From: Natronoarchaeum mannanilyticum | Lineage (GTDB): Archaea > Halobacteriota > Halobacteria > Halobacteriales > Natronoarchaeaceae | Reading direction: 5' to 3' | Assembly (NCBI RefSeq): GCF_039522665.1 | Contig: NZ_BAAADV010000005.1 | Span: 1-61,690 of the forward strand | Length of the DNA: 61,690 nucleotides | Shown: one piece after another, positions 18,003 to 26,099 of the stretch | Numbering within the stretch: the first letter of the stretch is position 1 | How the letters are laid out: every line of letters starts with the position of its first letter | The notes under the pieces: model-generated | Told to the model about the DNA's origin: nothing | Databases searched by the model: none | What the model saw: the letters and a program-made list of their open reading frames with translations, nothing else | Program-made: the position numbers and the translations under genes

Positions 18003-19004
18003 TCAGTCGCCTTGAACCAGTTCTGGAAGCGAGAGCCGCCCCGGAGCCTCCGGAACGAGCCGCGACGGCACCAGCCGTGTGAGTGCGACCATCCCCGTCA
18101 GTTCGACGAGCGTCTGGGTCACGACGACCGCGGGCACCAGCTCGTAGCCCGCCGGCAGCGCCAGCGCGAGCGGCAGGACGACCAGCGAGTTCCGCGTCAC
18201 CGAGGTGAACACGAGCGCGCGGGCCTCGCCGACGCCCATGCCGAGATAGCCCGCGGCCAGCCGGGCGAGCAGCGGCATCGCGACGAGAAAGGCGACGTAC
18301 ACCGGGACCGCCGCGGCGACCCGCCCGATCGAGTCGTACACGCGGGGGAGCTGCGAGCCGATGACGACGAACAGCGTCGCGCCCATCATCGGCACCGGCA
18401 GCCAGCCCAGTCGCGCCTGCCAGCGCTCGCCGGTCGGCGAGCGCTCGGCCCAGAGCTCGGTGAGCCACGCCAGCGCCAGCGGGAGCGCGATGATGATCAG
18501 GAACGCCTCGACGAACGGGCCGGGCTCGATCGCCGCGGCGACCCGCCGGCCCATGAACAGCCACAGGTACAGCGGCAACAGGAGCAGCTGGACGAGCATC
18601 AACACCGGCGTCACCGCCGTAACTTGCTCGGCGTCGCCGCCGGCCAGCTTCGTGAACGGGACGACGTAGTCGATACACGGCGTCAGCAACACCATGAAGG
18701 CGCCGACGAGCACGACCGCGTTCCCCGCGAGCGGGCGCGTGAGCGCCCAGGCGATCGCCGGCACGACGAGAAAGTTCATCCCGAGCGCGGCCGCCACGAA
18801 CCGGCCGTTCGCGAACGCTCGCCGGATCCGGACGAACGGGATTTCGAGAAAGGTGACGTACAGCAGGACCGCCAGAACCGGGTTGACGAGCCGTTCGAGC
18901 GTCGGCGCCGCTGCCGGCCGGCCCAGGCCGAGCCCGACCGCCGCCAGCACGGCGATCGCGTACACGCTGACCTGCCGGCGCTGGAGGCGGTCTTTCGAGA
19001 TCAC
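18003..19004 (-). CDS. ACR3/bile acid:sodium symporter-type membrane transporter
   Basis: This 333-aa protein has about ten hydrophobic segments. The family-specific stretches are 'LLTPCIDYVVPFTKLAGGDA' (a Cys in the fourth segment, as in arsenite exporters) and 'FTSVTRNSLVVLPLALALP'. These resemble COG0798 arsenic resistance transporters. No arsR, arsA or arsC lies nearby, so arsenite may not be the substrate. A related anion or organic solute is possible. Confidence 0.75.
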   Translation of the reverse strand: MISKDRLQRRQVSVYAIAVLAAVGLGLGRPAAAPTLERLVNPVLAVLLYVTFLEIPFVRIRRAFANGRFVAAALGMNFLVVPAIAWALTRPLAGNAVVLVGAFMVLLTPCIDYVVPFTKLAGGDAEQVTAVTPVLMLVQLLLLPLYLWLFMGRRVAAAIEPGPFVEAFLIIIALPLALAWLTELWAERSPTGERWQARLGWLPVPMMGATLFVVIGSQLPRVYDSIGRVAAAVPVYVAFLVAMPLLARLAAGYLGMGVGEARALVFTSVTRNSLVVLPLALALPAGYELVPAVVVTQTLVELTGMVALTRLVPSRLVPEAPGRLSLPELVQGD

Positions 19005-19158
19005 GACGGAGTTACCCGCGGTCGCAGTCCGTTCATCGGTCTTCGTGCGGCACGCTCGGGGCGCCAGCAGGAAACCGTCGTCGAATCAGTCGCCGGGCCG
19101 GAGCGACGGCGCTGGCCCGTGGCGGGGGATGAAGCCGGTCGAGCGCGTACCCCCGCGC

Positions 19159-19620
19159 ATGTACGACACCGTCCTGCTGGCGACCGACGGCAGCGACGCC
19201 GCCGATCGGGCGGCCGAGCGCGCGATCGATCTGGCGGCGACCTACGGCGCCGCGCTGCACGCGATCTACGTGATCGAGACCCGGACCGCCTACGACAACG
19301 CGATCGTCGACCCGGAGGAAGTCGAGGCGAATCTGCGTTCGGAGGGGAGCGAGATCCTCGACGCCGTCGCCGAGCGGGCCGCGGCGGCCGGCGTCGACGC
19401 CGAAACCGCCATCGAGGAGGGCGTCCCGGACGAGGTGATCGAGACGTACGCGGACGAGCGCGGCGCCGACGTGATCGTCCTCGGGCGACGCGGCCGCTCC
19501 GGCCTCAGGCGCGCACTGCTGGGAAGCACGACCGACGCGCTCGTGCGGACGAGCCCCGTGCCGGTGCTGGTGGTCGGCGACGACGAGGACGTCGCAGGCG
19601 CCGGGAGCAGAAAGGCTTAG
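19159..19620 (+). CDS. Universal stress protein, UspA family
   Basis: The 153-aa protein is a single Usp domain: 'MYDTVLLATDGSDAADRAAE' at the start, and 'VLGRRGRSGLRRALLGSTTDALVRTSPVPVLVV' at the end with the GX2GX9GS/T nucleotide-binding motif. ATP binding is therefore likely. The start ATG 19159 was chosen over the longer open frame because it coincides with the first strand of the fold. The neighbouring methyltransferase gene follows 25 nt later on the same strand. Confidence 0.92.
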   Translation: MYDTVLLATDGSDAADRAAERAIDLAATYGAALHAIYVIETRTAYDNAIVDPEEVEANLRSEGSEILDAVAERAAAAGVDAETAIEEGVPDEVIETYADERGADVIVLGRRGRSGLRRALLGSTTDALVRTSPVPVLVVGDDEDVAGAGSRKA

Positions 19621-19645
19621 TCGCAGCATCGCGCTGTACGTTACC

Positions 19646-20323
19646 ATGACCGACCAGCGCGAGCGCGTCCGCGAAGCGTACGACGACCTCGCGGAGACGC
19701 ACTTCGCGGAGCGATCCGAGGAGCCGGCGGAGGCGTCGCTGCTCGACGAGGTCCGCGATCGAATCGCCGCCGGCGCGCGGGTGCTCGACGCGGGTTGCGG
19801 GCAGGGGACGCCCGTCGCCAGCGGGTTGACGCCGATCCACGACGTGATCGGGCTGGACTTTTCGATCGAGCAGCTCGGTCTGGCGGCCGACGTCGTCCCG
19901 CGGGCCGACCTCGTACGGGGCGACATGACCGATCTCGGGTTCGACGACGACGCGTTCGAGGCCGTCTGCGCGTACCACTCGATCATCCACGTTCCCGTCC
20001 CGGACCACGCCGCGGTGATCGGGGAGTTCGCCCGCGTGCTCCGGCCCGGCGGCGTCCTGTTGCTCTCCTCGGGCGGCACCGACTGGGCGGGCTCGCACCC
20101 CGACTGGCTCGACAGCGGCGTCGAGATGGCGTGGAGCTTCCCCGATCCCGAGGAGACCCGCGAGATGATCGTCGACGCCGGATTCGACGTGCTGGACTGG
20201 TGGATCGTCACGGATCGGCTCGGACACGACGAGGATGGCGAGGTGCTCGATCCGGACGATCCGGATGCCTACGAGGGCGGCGATCCTGTGGGGAAGCCGT
20301 TTTTCCTCGCGGAGCGTCGGTAA
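19646..20323 (+). CDS. Class I SAM-dependent methyltransferase
   Basis: The 225-aa product has the SAM-binding motif I 'VLDAGCGQGTPVASG', an acidic motif II 'VIGLDFSIEQL', motif III 'DLGFDDDAFEAVCAYHSIIHV' and 'LRPGGVLLLSSGG'. It belongs to the Methyltransf_11/25 group, whose substrates range widely, so no substrate can be named. It may be cotranscribed with the upstream uspA gene, since the gap is 25 nt. Confidence 0.85.
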   Translation: MTDQRERVREAYDDLAETHFAERSEEPAEASLLDEVRDRIAAGARVLDAGCGQGTPVASGLTPIHDVIGLDFSIEQLGLAADVVPRADLVRGDMTDLGFDDDAFEAVCAYHSIIHVPVPDHAAVIGEFARVLRPGGVLLLSSGGTDWAGSHPDWLDSGVEMAWSFPDPEETREMIVDAGFDVLDWWIVTDRLGHDEDGEVLDPDDPDAYEGGDPVGKPFFLAERR

Positions 20324-20425
20324 CGGCGGCGCCGACGAGCGCCCGCGACGTCGCTCCGCGTCGCGAGCGTCGGAACGACCCCGTTCGGCACCGTTTTGTG
20401 TCGGCCAGGGGTAGTACCAGAAACT

Positions 20426-21844
20426 ATGGTCGATTTCGTCTTTTCCGCCGCCAGACTGCTGCTGGCGCTGGCCCTCGTCGCACTGAACGGCTTCTTCGTG
20501 GCCTCCGAGTTCGCGTTCGTCAAGGTCCGGGCGACGCGCGTCGACGCGATGGTCGAGGAGGGCGGGAAGGCCGCCCTGCGGGTCCAGGAGGCGATGGACA
20601 ACCTCGACGACTACCTGGCGGTCACCCAGCTGGGCATCACGCTGTCCTCGCTGGGGCTGGGGTGGGCCGGCGAGCCCGCCGTCGCCGCCGTGATCGAACC
20701 GGTGCTCGGCGCCGTGCTTCCCGAGGGTGTTGTCCACATCGTCGCGGTCGCGATCGGCTTCTCGATCATCACGTTCCTGCACGTCGTGTTCGGCGAACTG
20801 GCGCCGAAGACGCTGGCGATCCAGGAGGCCGAGCGGATCGCCCTGCTGGTCTCGGCGCCGATGAAGGTGTTCTACTACCTGTTCATCCCCGGCCTCGTCG
20901 TCTTTAATGGCACGGCGAACTACTTCACCGGTCTCATCGGCGTCTCGCCGGCTTCCGAGTCCGAGGAGACCCACAGCGAGGAGGAGCTCCTGACGATCGT
21001 CGGCCGGTCGGGCGAGCACGGCGCGATCGACGTCGAGGAAGTCGAGATGATCGAGTCAGTGTTCGACTTGGGCGACACGATCGCCCGCGAGGTGATGACG
21101 CCCCGGCCCGACGTCGCGACCGTCGCCGCGCGAACGCCGCTGTCGGAGCTGCGGTCGATCGCCGCCACCGGGCCCTACACCCGGTACGTCGTCGTCGACG
21201 AGGAGACCGACGAGCCCGTCGAGGGGTTCGTCCACGCCAAAGACGTGCTGCGCGCGATCGAGGAGATGAGCGCCGCGGCGGACGACGGCGAGAGCGAACC
21301 GCTCGCCCGCGACCTGGTGCGCGAGGTGCTGGTCGTCCCCGAGACGCGCCGGATCGACGACATCCTTTCGGAGTTTCAGGCGCGCAACGTCCAGATGGCG
21401 GTCGTGATCGACGAGTGGGGCGCCCTCGAGGGGATCCTCACGATCGAGGACGTTCTCGAGGAGCTGGTCGGCGAGATCACCGACGAGTTCGACCTCGACG
21501 ATCACGAGCCCTCGATGGTACAACTCGAAGATGGCGCCTGGGAGCTCGACGGCGGCGTCCCGATCGACCGGGTCAACGAGCGCCTCGGGGCCGCGTTCGC
21601 GAACGACGAGTACGACACGATCGGCGGCGTCGTGCTGGGCGCGCTCGGCAGCGATCCCGCGACGGGCGATCGCGTCGAACTCGACGGCTACGCCGCGACG
21701 GTCGAGGCCGTCGACGGGACCCGGATCTCGACGGTCGTCCTTAGAGAAACCGACGCCGGCGACGGATCCGACGACGTGCTCGACGATTCCGCCGGCGCGG
21801 ACGCCGGAGACGGCACCGACGCGACCGGATCCGGCGGGGAGTGA
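20426..21844 (+). CDS. CNNM/CBS-domain membrane protein (hemolysin C-like, putative cation transport)
   Basis: The 472-aa protein has an N-terminal CNNM (DUF21) membrane domain with four segments (residues 1-190, 'ALNGFFVASEFAFVKVRATR'). A CBS pair follows (about 215-370: 'EVMTPRPDVATV...YVVVDEETDEPVEGFVHAKDVL' and 'LVVPETRRIDDILSEF...VVIDEWGALEGILTIEDVLEEL'). A CorC_HlyC domain (about 380-450) comes last, then an acidic tail. The family is linked to Mg2+/Co2+ extrusion or homeostasis. ATG 20426 is used because the membrane domain begins right after it. Confidence 0.88.
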   Translation: MVDFVFSAARLLLALALVALNGFFVASEFAFVKVRATRVDAMVEEGGKAALRVQEAMDNLDDYLAVTQLGITLSSLGLGWAGEPAVAAVIEPVLGAVLPEGVVHIVAVAIGFSIITFLHVVFGELAPKTLAIQEAERIALLVSAPMKVFYYLFIPGLVVFNGTANYFTGLIGVSPASESEETHSEEELLTIVGRSGEHGAIDVEEVEMIESVFDLGDTIAREVMTPRPDVATVAARTPLSELRSIAATGPYTRYVVVDEETDEPVEGFVHAKDVLRAIEEMSAAADDGESEPLARDLVREVLVVPETRRIDDILSEFQARNVQMAVVIDEWGALEGILTIEDVLEELVGEITDEFDLDDHEPSMVQLEDGAWELDGGVPIDRVNERLGAAFANDEYDTIGGVVLGALGSDPATGDRVELDGYAATVEAVDGTRISTVVLRETDAGDGSDDVLDDSAGADAGDGTDATGSGGE

Positions 21845-21865
21845 CGCCGCTCACGGCAGCGGCGA

Positions 21866-22987
21866 TCAGTCGTCGGCCGGCCGCCCGTCGCCCGAGTGCG
21901 TGTGGTCGTCCGAGGGCACGCGGTCGTCCGACGGTACGCGATCGAGCGACTCGCCGTCCGACTCCCACTGGAGCGTGACCGTCCACGTTTCCTCGTCGCC
22001 CTCCGGTTCCGAATGCTCGATCACCCGAACGTCGCCGTCCGGACGCGGGTGCTCGTCCTCGTCGGCGGGCCGCGTCTCGCCGTAGTAGCCGGTCAGATCC
22101 TCCCGCAGCGTCCAGAGGTACGCGGCGACCTGGCTGCGGTCGAGCGTGCGTTCGCTCCCCTCCTCTGCGTTGCTCGCCGCCCCCCGGCCGACGCCGCCCG
22201 GCTTCCCGGTGGAGTGGTCGCCGACCACCGCGTTGATCACCGCGCCCAGCAGGAGCACCAGCCCCGAGAAGTACAGGTACGTCACGAGCACGATGACGCC
22301 GCCGAAGAAGCTCCCCGCGCCTGGATCGGAAAACGCGAGATACACCTGAAAGAGCCCCTGCAGCGCCGCCCAGCCGACCGCCGCGAACGCGACGCCCGGT
22401 AACACCTCGCGCGGTTCGAGGTCGGCGTCGGGGAACACGTAGTACATCGGGAAGAAGGCGATCGCGAGCCCCGCCAACAACACGAGCGGTGTCAACAGCC
22501 CGATAAAGGGGATCGTGTCCGAGAGCACGGCGAAGGCGGCGCTGACGCCGACCGTCGCCACGATGGCGACGACGAGCGCCCCGAGCACGACGACGCCGTC
22601 TTTCAGCTTGTCGCTAAAGGAGTTCTCGTCGACGGTTTCGTAGATCTCCGAGAACGCCGTGTCGAGCCCGCGGAAGATCTTGAGCGTCCCCCAGATCAGC
22701 ACGATCAGGCCGATTGCGGAGGCGCCGCCGGACGACCCGTCGCCCTGGAACAGCTGGGCGACGACGTCGGCGATCGGGCCGGGCAGCCAGGTGCCCGCCG
22801 AGTCGACGACGCGCTGTTCGAGGCCGCCGCCGAGCGTCGAGACGACCAGAAACAGCAAGATCAGTAGCGGCGCCAGCGAGATGAAGGCGTTGTACGCGAT
22901 CCCGCCGGCCATGAACGAGACGTTCTTTTCGGAGAACTCGCCGAACACGCGCTTCGCGAGGTCGGTCGCTTCTGAGAGGCTGGGCAT
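21866..22987 (-). CDS. YihY/BrkB family membrane protein
   Basis: The 373-aa protein has six membrane segments and the family motifs 'FMAGGIAYNAFISLAPLLILL', 'WGTLKIFRGLDTAFSEIY' and 'FPMYYVFPDADLEPREVLPGVAFAAVGWA'. The C-terminal 110 residues are soluble, acidic and low-complexity, with a tandem 'RVPSDD' repeat near the end. YihY proteins are of unknown molecular function and are often misnamed ribonuclease BN. It is convergent with the CNNM/CBS gene. Confidence 0.88.
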   Translation of the reverse strand: MPSLSEATDLAKRVFGEFSEKNVSFMAGGIAYNAFISLAPLLILLFLVVSTLGGGLEQRVVDSAGTWLPGPIADVVAQLFQGDGSSGGASAIGLIVLIWGTLKIFRGLDTAFSEIYETVDENSFSDKLKDGVVVLGALVVAIVATVGVSAAFAVLSDTIPFIGLLTPLVLLAGLAIAFFPMYYVFPDADLEPREVLPGVAFAAVGWAALQGLFQVYLAFSDPGAGSFFGGVIVLVTYLYFSGLVLLLGAVINAVVGDHSTGKPGGVGRGAASNAEEGSERTLDRSQVAAYLWTLREDLTGYYGETRPADEDEHPRPDGDVRVIEHSEPEGDEETWTVTLQWESDGESLDRVPSDDRVPSDDHTHSGDGRPADD

Positions 22988-23153
22988 ACGTGAGATGCCA
23001 CCTAGCGGGCCAAAACCGAGGGGGTGAAAGAGATTGGTCGCGGCGTCAACGTCCGCGGGAGGAACTGCGATGCAGGCCGAGACGTCTCCGACCTCGTGGT
23101 GACGGCGCGCCGCTCCGCAACCACTAAACGCGGTTCGTCCCTACCACCGTGCA

Positions 23154-24713
23154 ATGACCGACTGGACGGAGAAGTACCGCCCCGACACCCTCGCCGAGGT
23201 CCGGGGGAACGACAAGGCCCGCGACGCGCTCAAGGAGTGGGCCGAGTCCTGGGAGGACCACCGGAAGGCGGCGATCGTCCACGGGAGCCCGGGGATCGGC
23301 AAGACCTCCGCGGCCCACGCGCTGGCCAACGACATGGGCTGGCCGGTGATGGAACTCAACGCCAGCGACCAGCGCCAGGGCGACGTGATCGACCGGATCG
23401 CGGGCGAAGCCTCCAAGAGCGGGACGCTGACCGCCGGGGGCGCCGGGCGACGACTCGTCATCATGGACGAGGCGGACAACTTCCACGGCAACGCCGACTA
23501 CGGCGGCTCGCGAGCGGTCACCGGCGTCGTCAAGGACGCGAATCAGCCGATCGTGCTGATCGCCAACGAGTTCTACGACATGTCCCAGAGCCTGCGCAAC
23601 GCCTGCGAGGAGATCGAGTTCCGCGACGTCTCGACGCGCTCGATCGTTCCCGTGCTGCGGGATATCTGTCGGCAGGAGGGCGTGGAGTTCGAGGACGATG
23701 CGCTGCAGAAGATCGCCGAGCAGACCAGCGGCGACCTGCGGTCGGCGATCAACGACCTGCAGGCCGTCGCCGAGCAGACCGAGACGCTGACCGTCGACGA
23801 CGTGATGACCGGCGAGCGCGACACGACGGAGGGCATCTTCGACTACCTTGACGACGTGATCAAGAAGTTAGACGCCGAGGAGGCGCTGAAGGCGTCCTAC
23901 GACGTCGACGAGACGCCCGACGACATGATCAACTGGATCGAGGACAACATGCCCAAGGACTACGAGGGCCGCGAACTCGCCGACGCCTACGGCTACCTGG
24001 CGAACGCCGACCGCTGGCTCGGCCGCGTGCGGGCGACCCAGAACTACTCCTACTGGCGCTACGCCGGCGACAACATGACCGCCGGCGTCGCCGCGGCCCG
24101 CCAGGGTTCGAAGGGCGGCTGGACCCGCTACGGCCCGCCGAGCTACTGGTCGAAGCTCGGGCGCTCGAAGGGGACCCGCCAGACGCGGGACGGCATCGCG
24201 CGGCGGATCGCCGAGACCAGCGGGACCAGCATCGGGACGGCCCGACGCCGGGTGCTTCCCTTCCTCTCGGTGATGACCCACCACTGCAAGAACCGCGAGC
24301 TCACCGTGCGGATGGCCGCCGCCTACGACCTCGACGCGAAGGAACTGTCGTTCGTCACCGGCAGCGGCGAGGACACCAACAAGATCCAGTCGATCGTCGA
24401 GGACGCCGAGGAACTGCGGGAGGACGCCGCCGTCGAGCACTCCGGCGGCGCGTTCGAGGGCGCGACGCGCTCGACGGACGACGCGCCCGAGAACGCAGAC
24501 GGTGACGAGGACCGTGACGGAGAGGAGGGTGACGATGGCGACGCCGACGGCCAGGCGACGCTCGCGGCCAGCGCGGGTGACGTCGATTCGAAGGACGGCG
24601 ATGCGAGCGCTGCCGAGGGGGGCGACGCGGACGCCGCGTCGTCCGACGGCAACGCGGACGCCGAAGCCGCCGAGGAAGACGACGACCAGTCCGGCCTCGA
24701 CGACTTCTTTTAG
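23154..24713 (+). CDS. rfcL: Replication factor C large subunit
   Basis: The 519-aa clamp-loader subunit loads PCNA during replication. 'IVHGSPGIGKTSAAHALAND' is Walker A, 'LVIMDEADNF' is Walker B, and a long acidic tail (about 430-510) ends in 'QSGLDDFF', a canonical PCNA-interacting peptide. No intein interrupts the ATPase motifs. The N-terminus 'MTDWTEKYRPDTLAEVRGND' is diagnostic. The small subunit is not in the window. Confidence 0.96.
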   Translation: MTDWTEKYRPDTLAEVRGNDKARDALKEWAESWEDHRKAAIVHGSPGIGKTSAAHALANDMGWPVMELNASDQRQGDVIDRIAGEASKSGTLTAGGAGRRLVIMDEADNFHGNADYGGSRAVTGVVKDANQPIVLIANEFYDMSQSLRNACEEIEFRDVSTRSIVPVLRDICRQEGVEFEDDALQKIAEQTSGDLRSAINDLQAVAEQTETLTVDDVMTGERDTTEGIFDYLDDVIKKLDAEEALKASYDVDETPDDMINWIEDNMPKDYEGRELADAYGYLANADRWLGRVRATQNYSYWRYAGDNMTAGVAAARQGSKGGWTRYGPPSYWSKLGRSKGTRQTRDGIARRIAETSGTSIGTARRRVLPFLSVMTHHCKNRELTVRMAAAYDLDAKELSFVTGSGEDTNKIQSIVEDAEELREDAAVEHSGGAFEGATRSTDDAPENADGDEDRDGEEGDDGDADGQATLAASAGDVDSKDGDASAAEGGDADAASSDGNADAEAAEEDDDQSGLDDFF

Positions 24714-24813
24714 GCGGTCACGGCGTTCGCGCGGCGACCACCCCGCATCGAAACGACGCCGCGCCCCGGCGAACGGGGAAATGTGCTTATGCCGAACGGT
24801 CGAACGTGTTCTC

Positions 24814-25032
24814 GTGAGCGACAACCGTCCATCGGAATGGGAGTACCGTAGCCTCAGACCGCCCCGGGAGCCGACCCAGAAGGAAGCCCGGGATCCGATC
24901 GAGGAGCTCAACGAGCTCGGCGCGGAGGGCTGGGAACTCGTCGAGACGATCGAGTACACCGGCGGCGGGACGAAGTACCTGCTGCTCAAGCGCCCGGCCG
25001 ACGCCGGCGAGCGGCCGCGGGACGACGGATGA
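24814..25032 (+). CDS. Small DUF4177-like protein
   Basis: This 72-aa frame begins at GTG 24814 (VSDNRPSEWEYRSLRPP). 'WEYRSL...ELNELGAEGWELVETIEY...KYLLLKRP' is the compact DUF4177 pattern, in which a Trp-rich strand and helix recur in small soluble proteins of unknown role. A TATA-like TGCTTATGC lies about 27 nt upstream, which fits a leaderless GTG start. The stop overlaps the next ATG by 4 nt, so it is coupled to the membrane protein gene. Confidence 0.75.
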   Translation: MSDNRPSEWEYRSLRPPREPTQKEARDPIEELNELGAEGWELVETIEYTGGGTKYLLLKRPADAGERPRDDG

Positions 25033-26054
25033 GCGCGGGCGACAGCAACGGCGACATCGGCACCGCGGACACGATGCGCGGTCGGGCCGACGAGAGTCGG
25101 GTCAAGATCTGGCTGCTGTTCCGGACGAATCGGTTCGTCCTGACGGGCGGATTTGCCGCGCTCGTGTTCCTGTCGTTTCTGGGACTGAGCGTACTCCTGG
25201 AGCCGCCCCTGTCCGCTCAGCTCACCACCGACGACACCATCGAGACGACGTTCTCGACGATGGTCAGCGCGATCATCACGGGGACCACGCTGGTCGTCAC
25301 GATCAGCCAGCTCGTGCTTTCCCAGGAGAACGGCCCGCTGGGCGACCAGCGAAAGCGGATGAGCGACGCGATGGACTTCCGGACCTACACGAAGGACCTG
25401 TTCGGCACCGTCGTCCCGGCCGACCCCTCGGCGTTCCTCGGGTACCTCGCCGAGGAGACCGAACGACGCGCGGAGGTGGTCGATCGCGTCGTCAGCGGAA
25501 GCGACAACGAGGAGCTGAAAAGCCAGACCGGCGAGTTCGTCGACAGCCTTCACGGCAACGCCGAGGAGGTTCAGGACGAGCTCGACGGCGCCCAGTTCGG
25601 CACGTTCGACGTGCTGTTCGCCGCGCTGAACTTCAACTACGGCTGGAAGATCTACCAGGTCGAGCGCATCGTCGACGAGTTCGGCGACGAGCTCGACGAG
25701 GACCAGCGGGAGGCGTTCGACGAACTCCAGTCGGCCCTGGCGATGTTCGGTCCGGCCCGCGAGCACATCAAGACGCTGTACTTCCAGTGGGCGCTCGTCG
25801 ACCTCTCGGTGTACATCCTCTACGCGGCGATCCCCGCGCTGGTCGTCGCCGGCGGCATGCTCACGTTCGTCGGCTCGGCGACGTTCACGGGCGCCTTCCT
25901 GTCGATCCCGACCGTCACCTGGGTGTTCGCGGCGGCCTTCACGATCTCGCTGATCCCGTTCCTCCTCTTTGTCGCCTACATCCTCCGGATCGCGCCGGTC
26001 GCCAAGCGGACGCTGGCGATCGGCCCGCTGATCCTCCGGGAGTCACAGCGGTAG
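25029..26054 (+). CDS. Haloarchaeal four-TM membrane protein of unknown function
   Basis: The 341-aa protein has membrane segments at about 36-60 and 78-98, then an extended soluble region (about 100-250), then segments at about 258-285 and 295-325. The conserved-looking pieces are 'STMVSAIITGTTLVVTISQLVLSQENGPLGDQR' and 'LFAALNFNYGWKIYQVERI'. I do not recognise a named function, though similar proteins seem common in haloarchaea. It is coupled to the DUF4177-like gene by an ATGA overlap. Confidence 0.75.
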   Translation: MSAGDSNGDIGTADTMRGRADESRVKIWLLFRTNRFVLTGGFAALVFLSFLGLSVLLEPPLSAQLTTDDTIETTFSTMVSAIITGTTLVVTISQLVLSQENGPLGDQRKRMSDAMDFRTYTKDLFGTVVPADPSAFLGYLAEETERRAEVVDRVVSGSDNEELKSQTGEFVDSLHGNAEEVQDELDGAQFGTFDVLFAALNFNYGWKIYQVERIVDEFGDELDEDQREAFDELQSALAMFGPAREHIKTLYFQWALVDLSVYILYAAIPALVVAGGMLTFVGSATFTGAFLSIPTVTWVFAAAFTISLIPFLLFVAYILRIAPVAKRTLAIGPLILRESQR

Positions 26055-26099
26055 ACGGACGCCGAGTTTCGGCGTCGCGCCCGTCGTTCCCCGCTCCCG

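Noticed and set aside
23154-24713. An intein in RfcL
   Set aside because: Walker A and B lie at normal spacing and the protein length is normal, so none is present.
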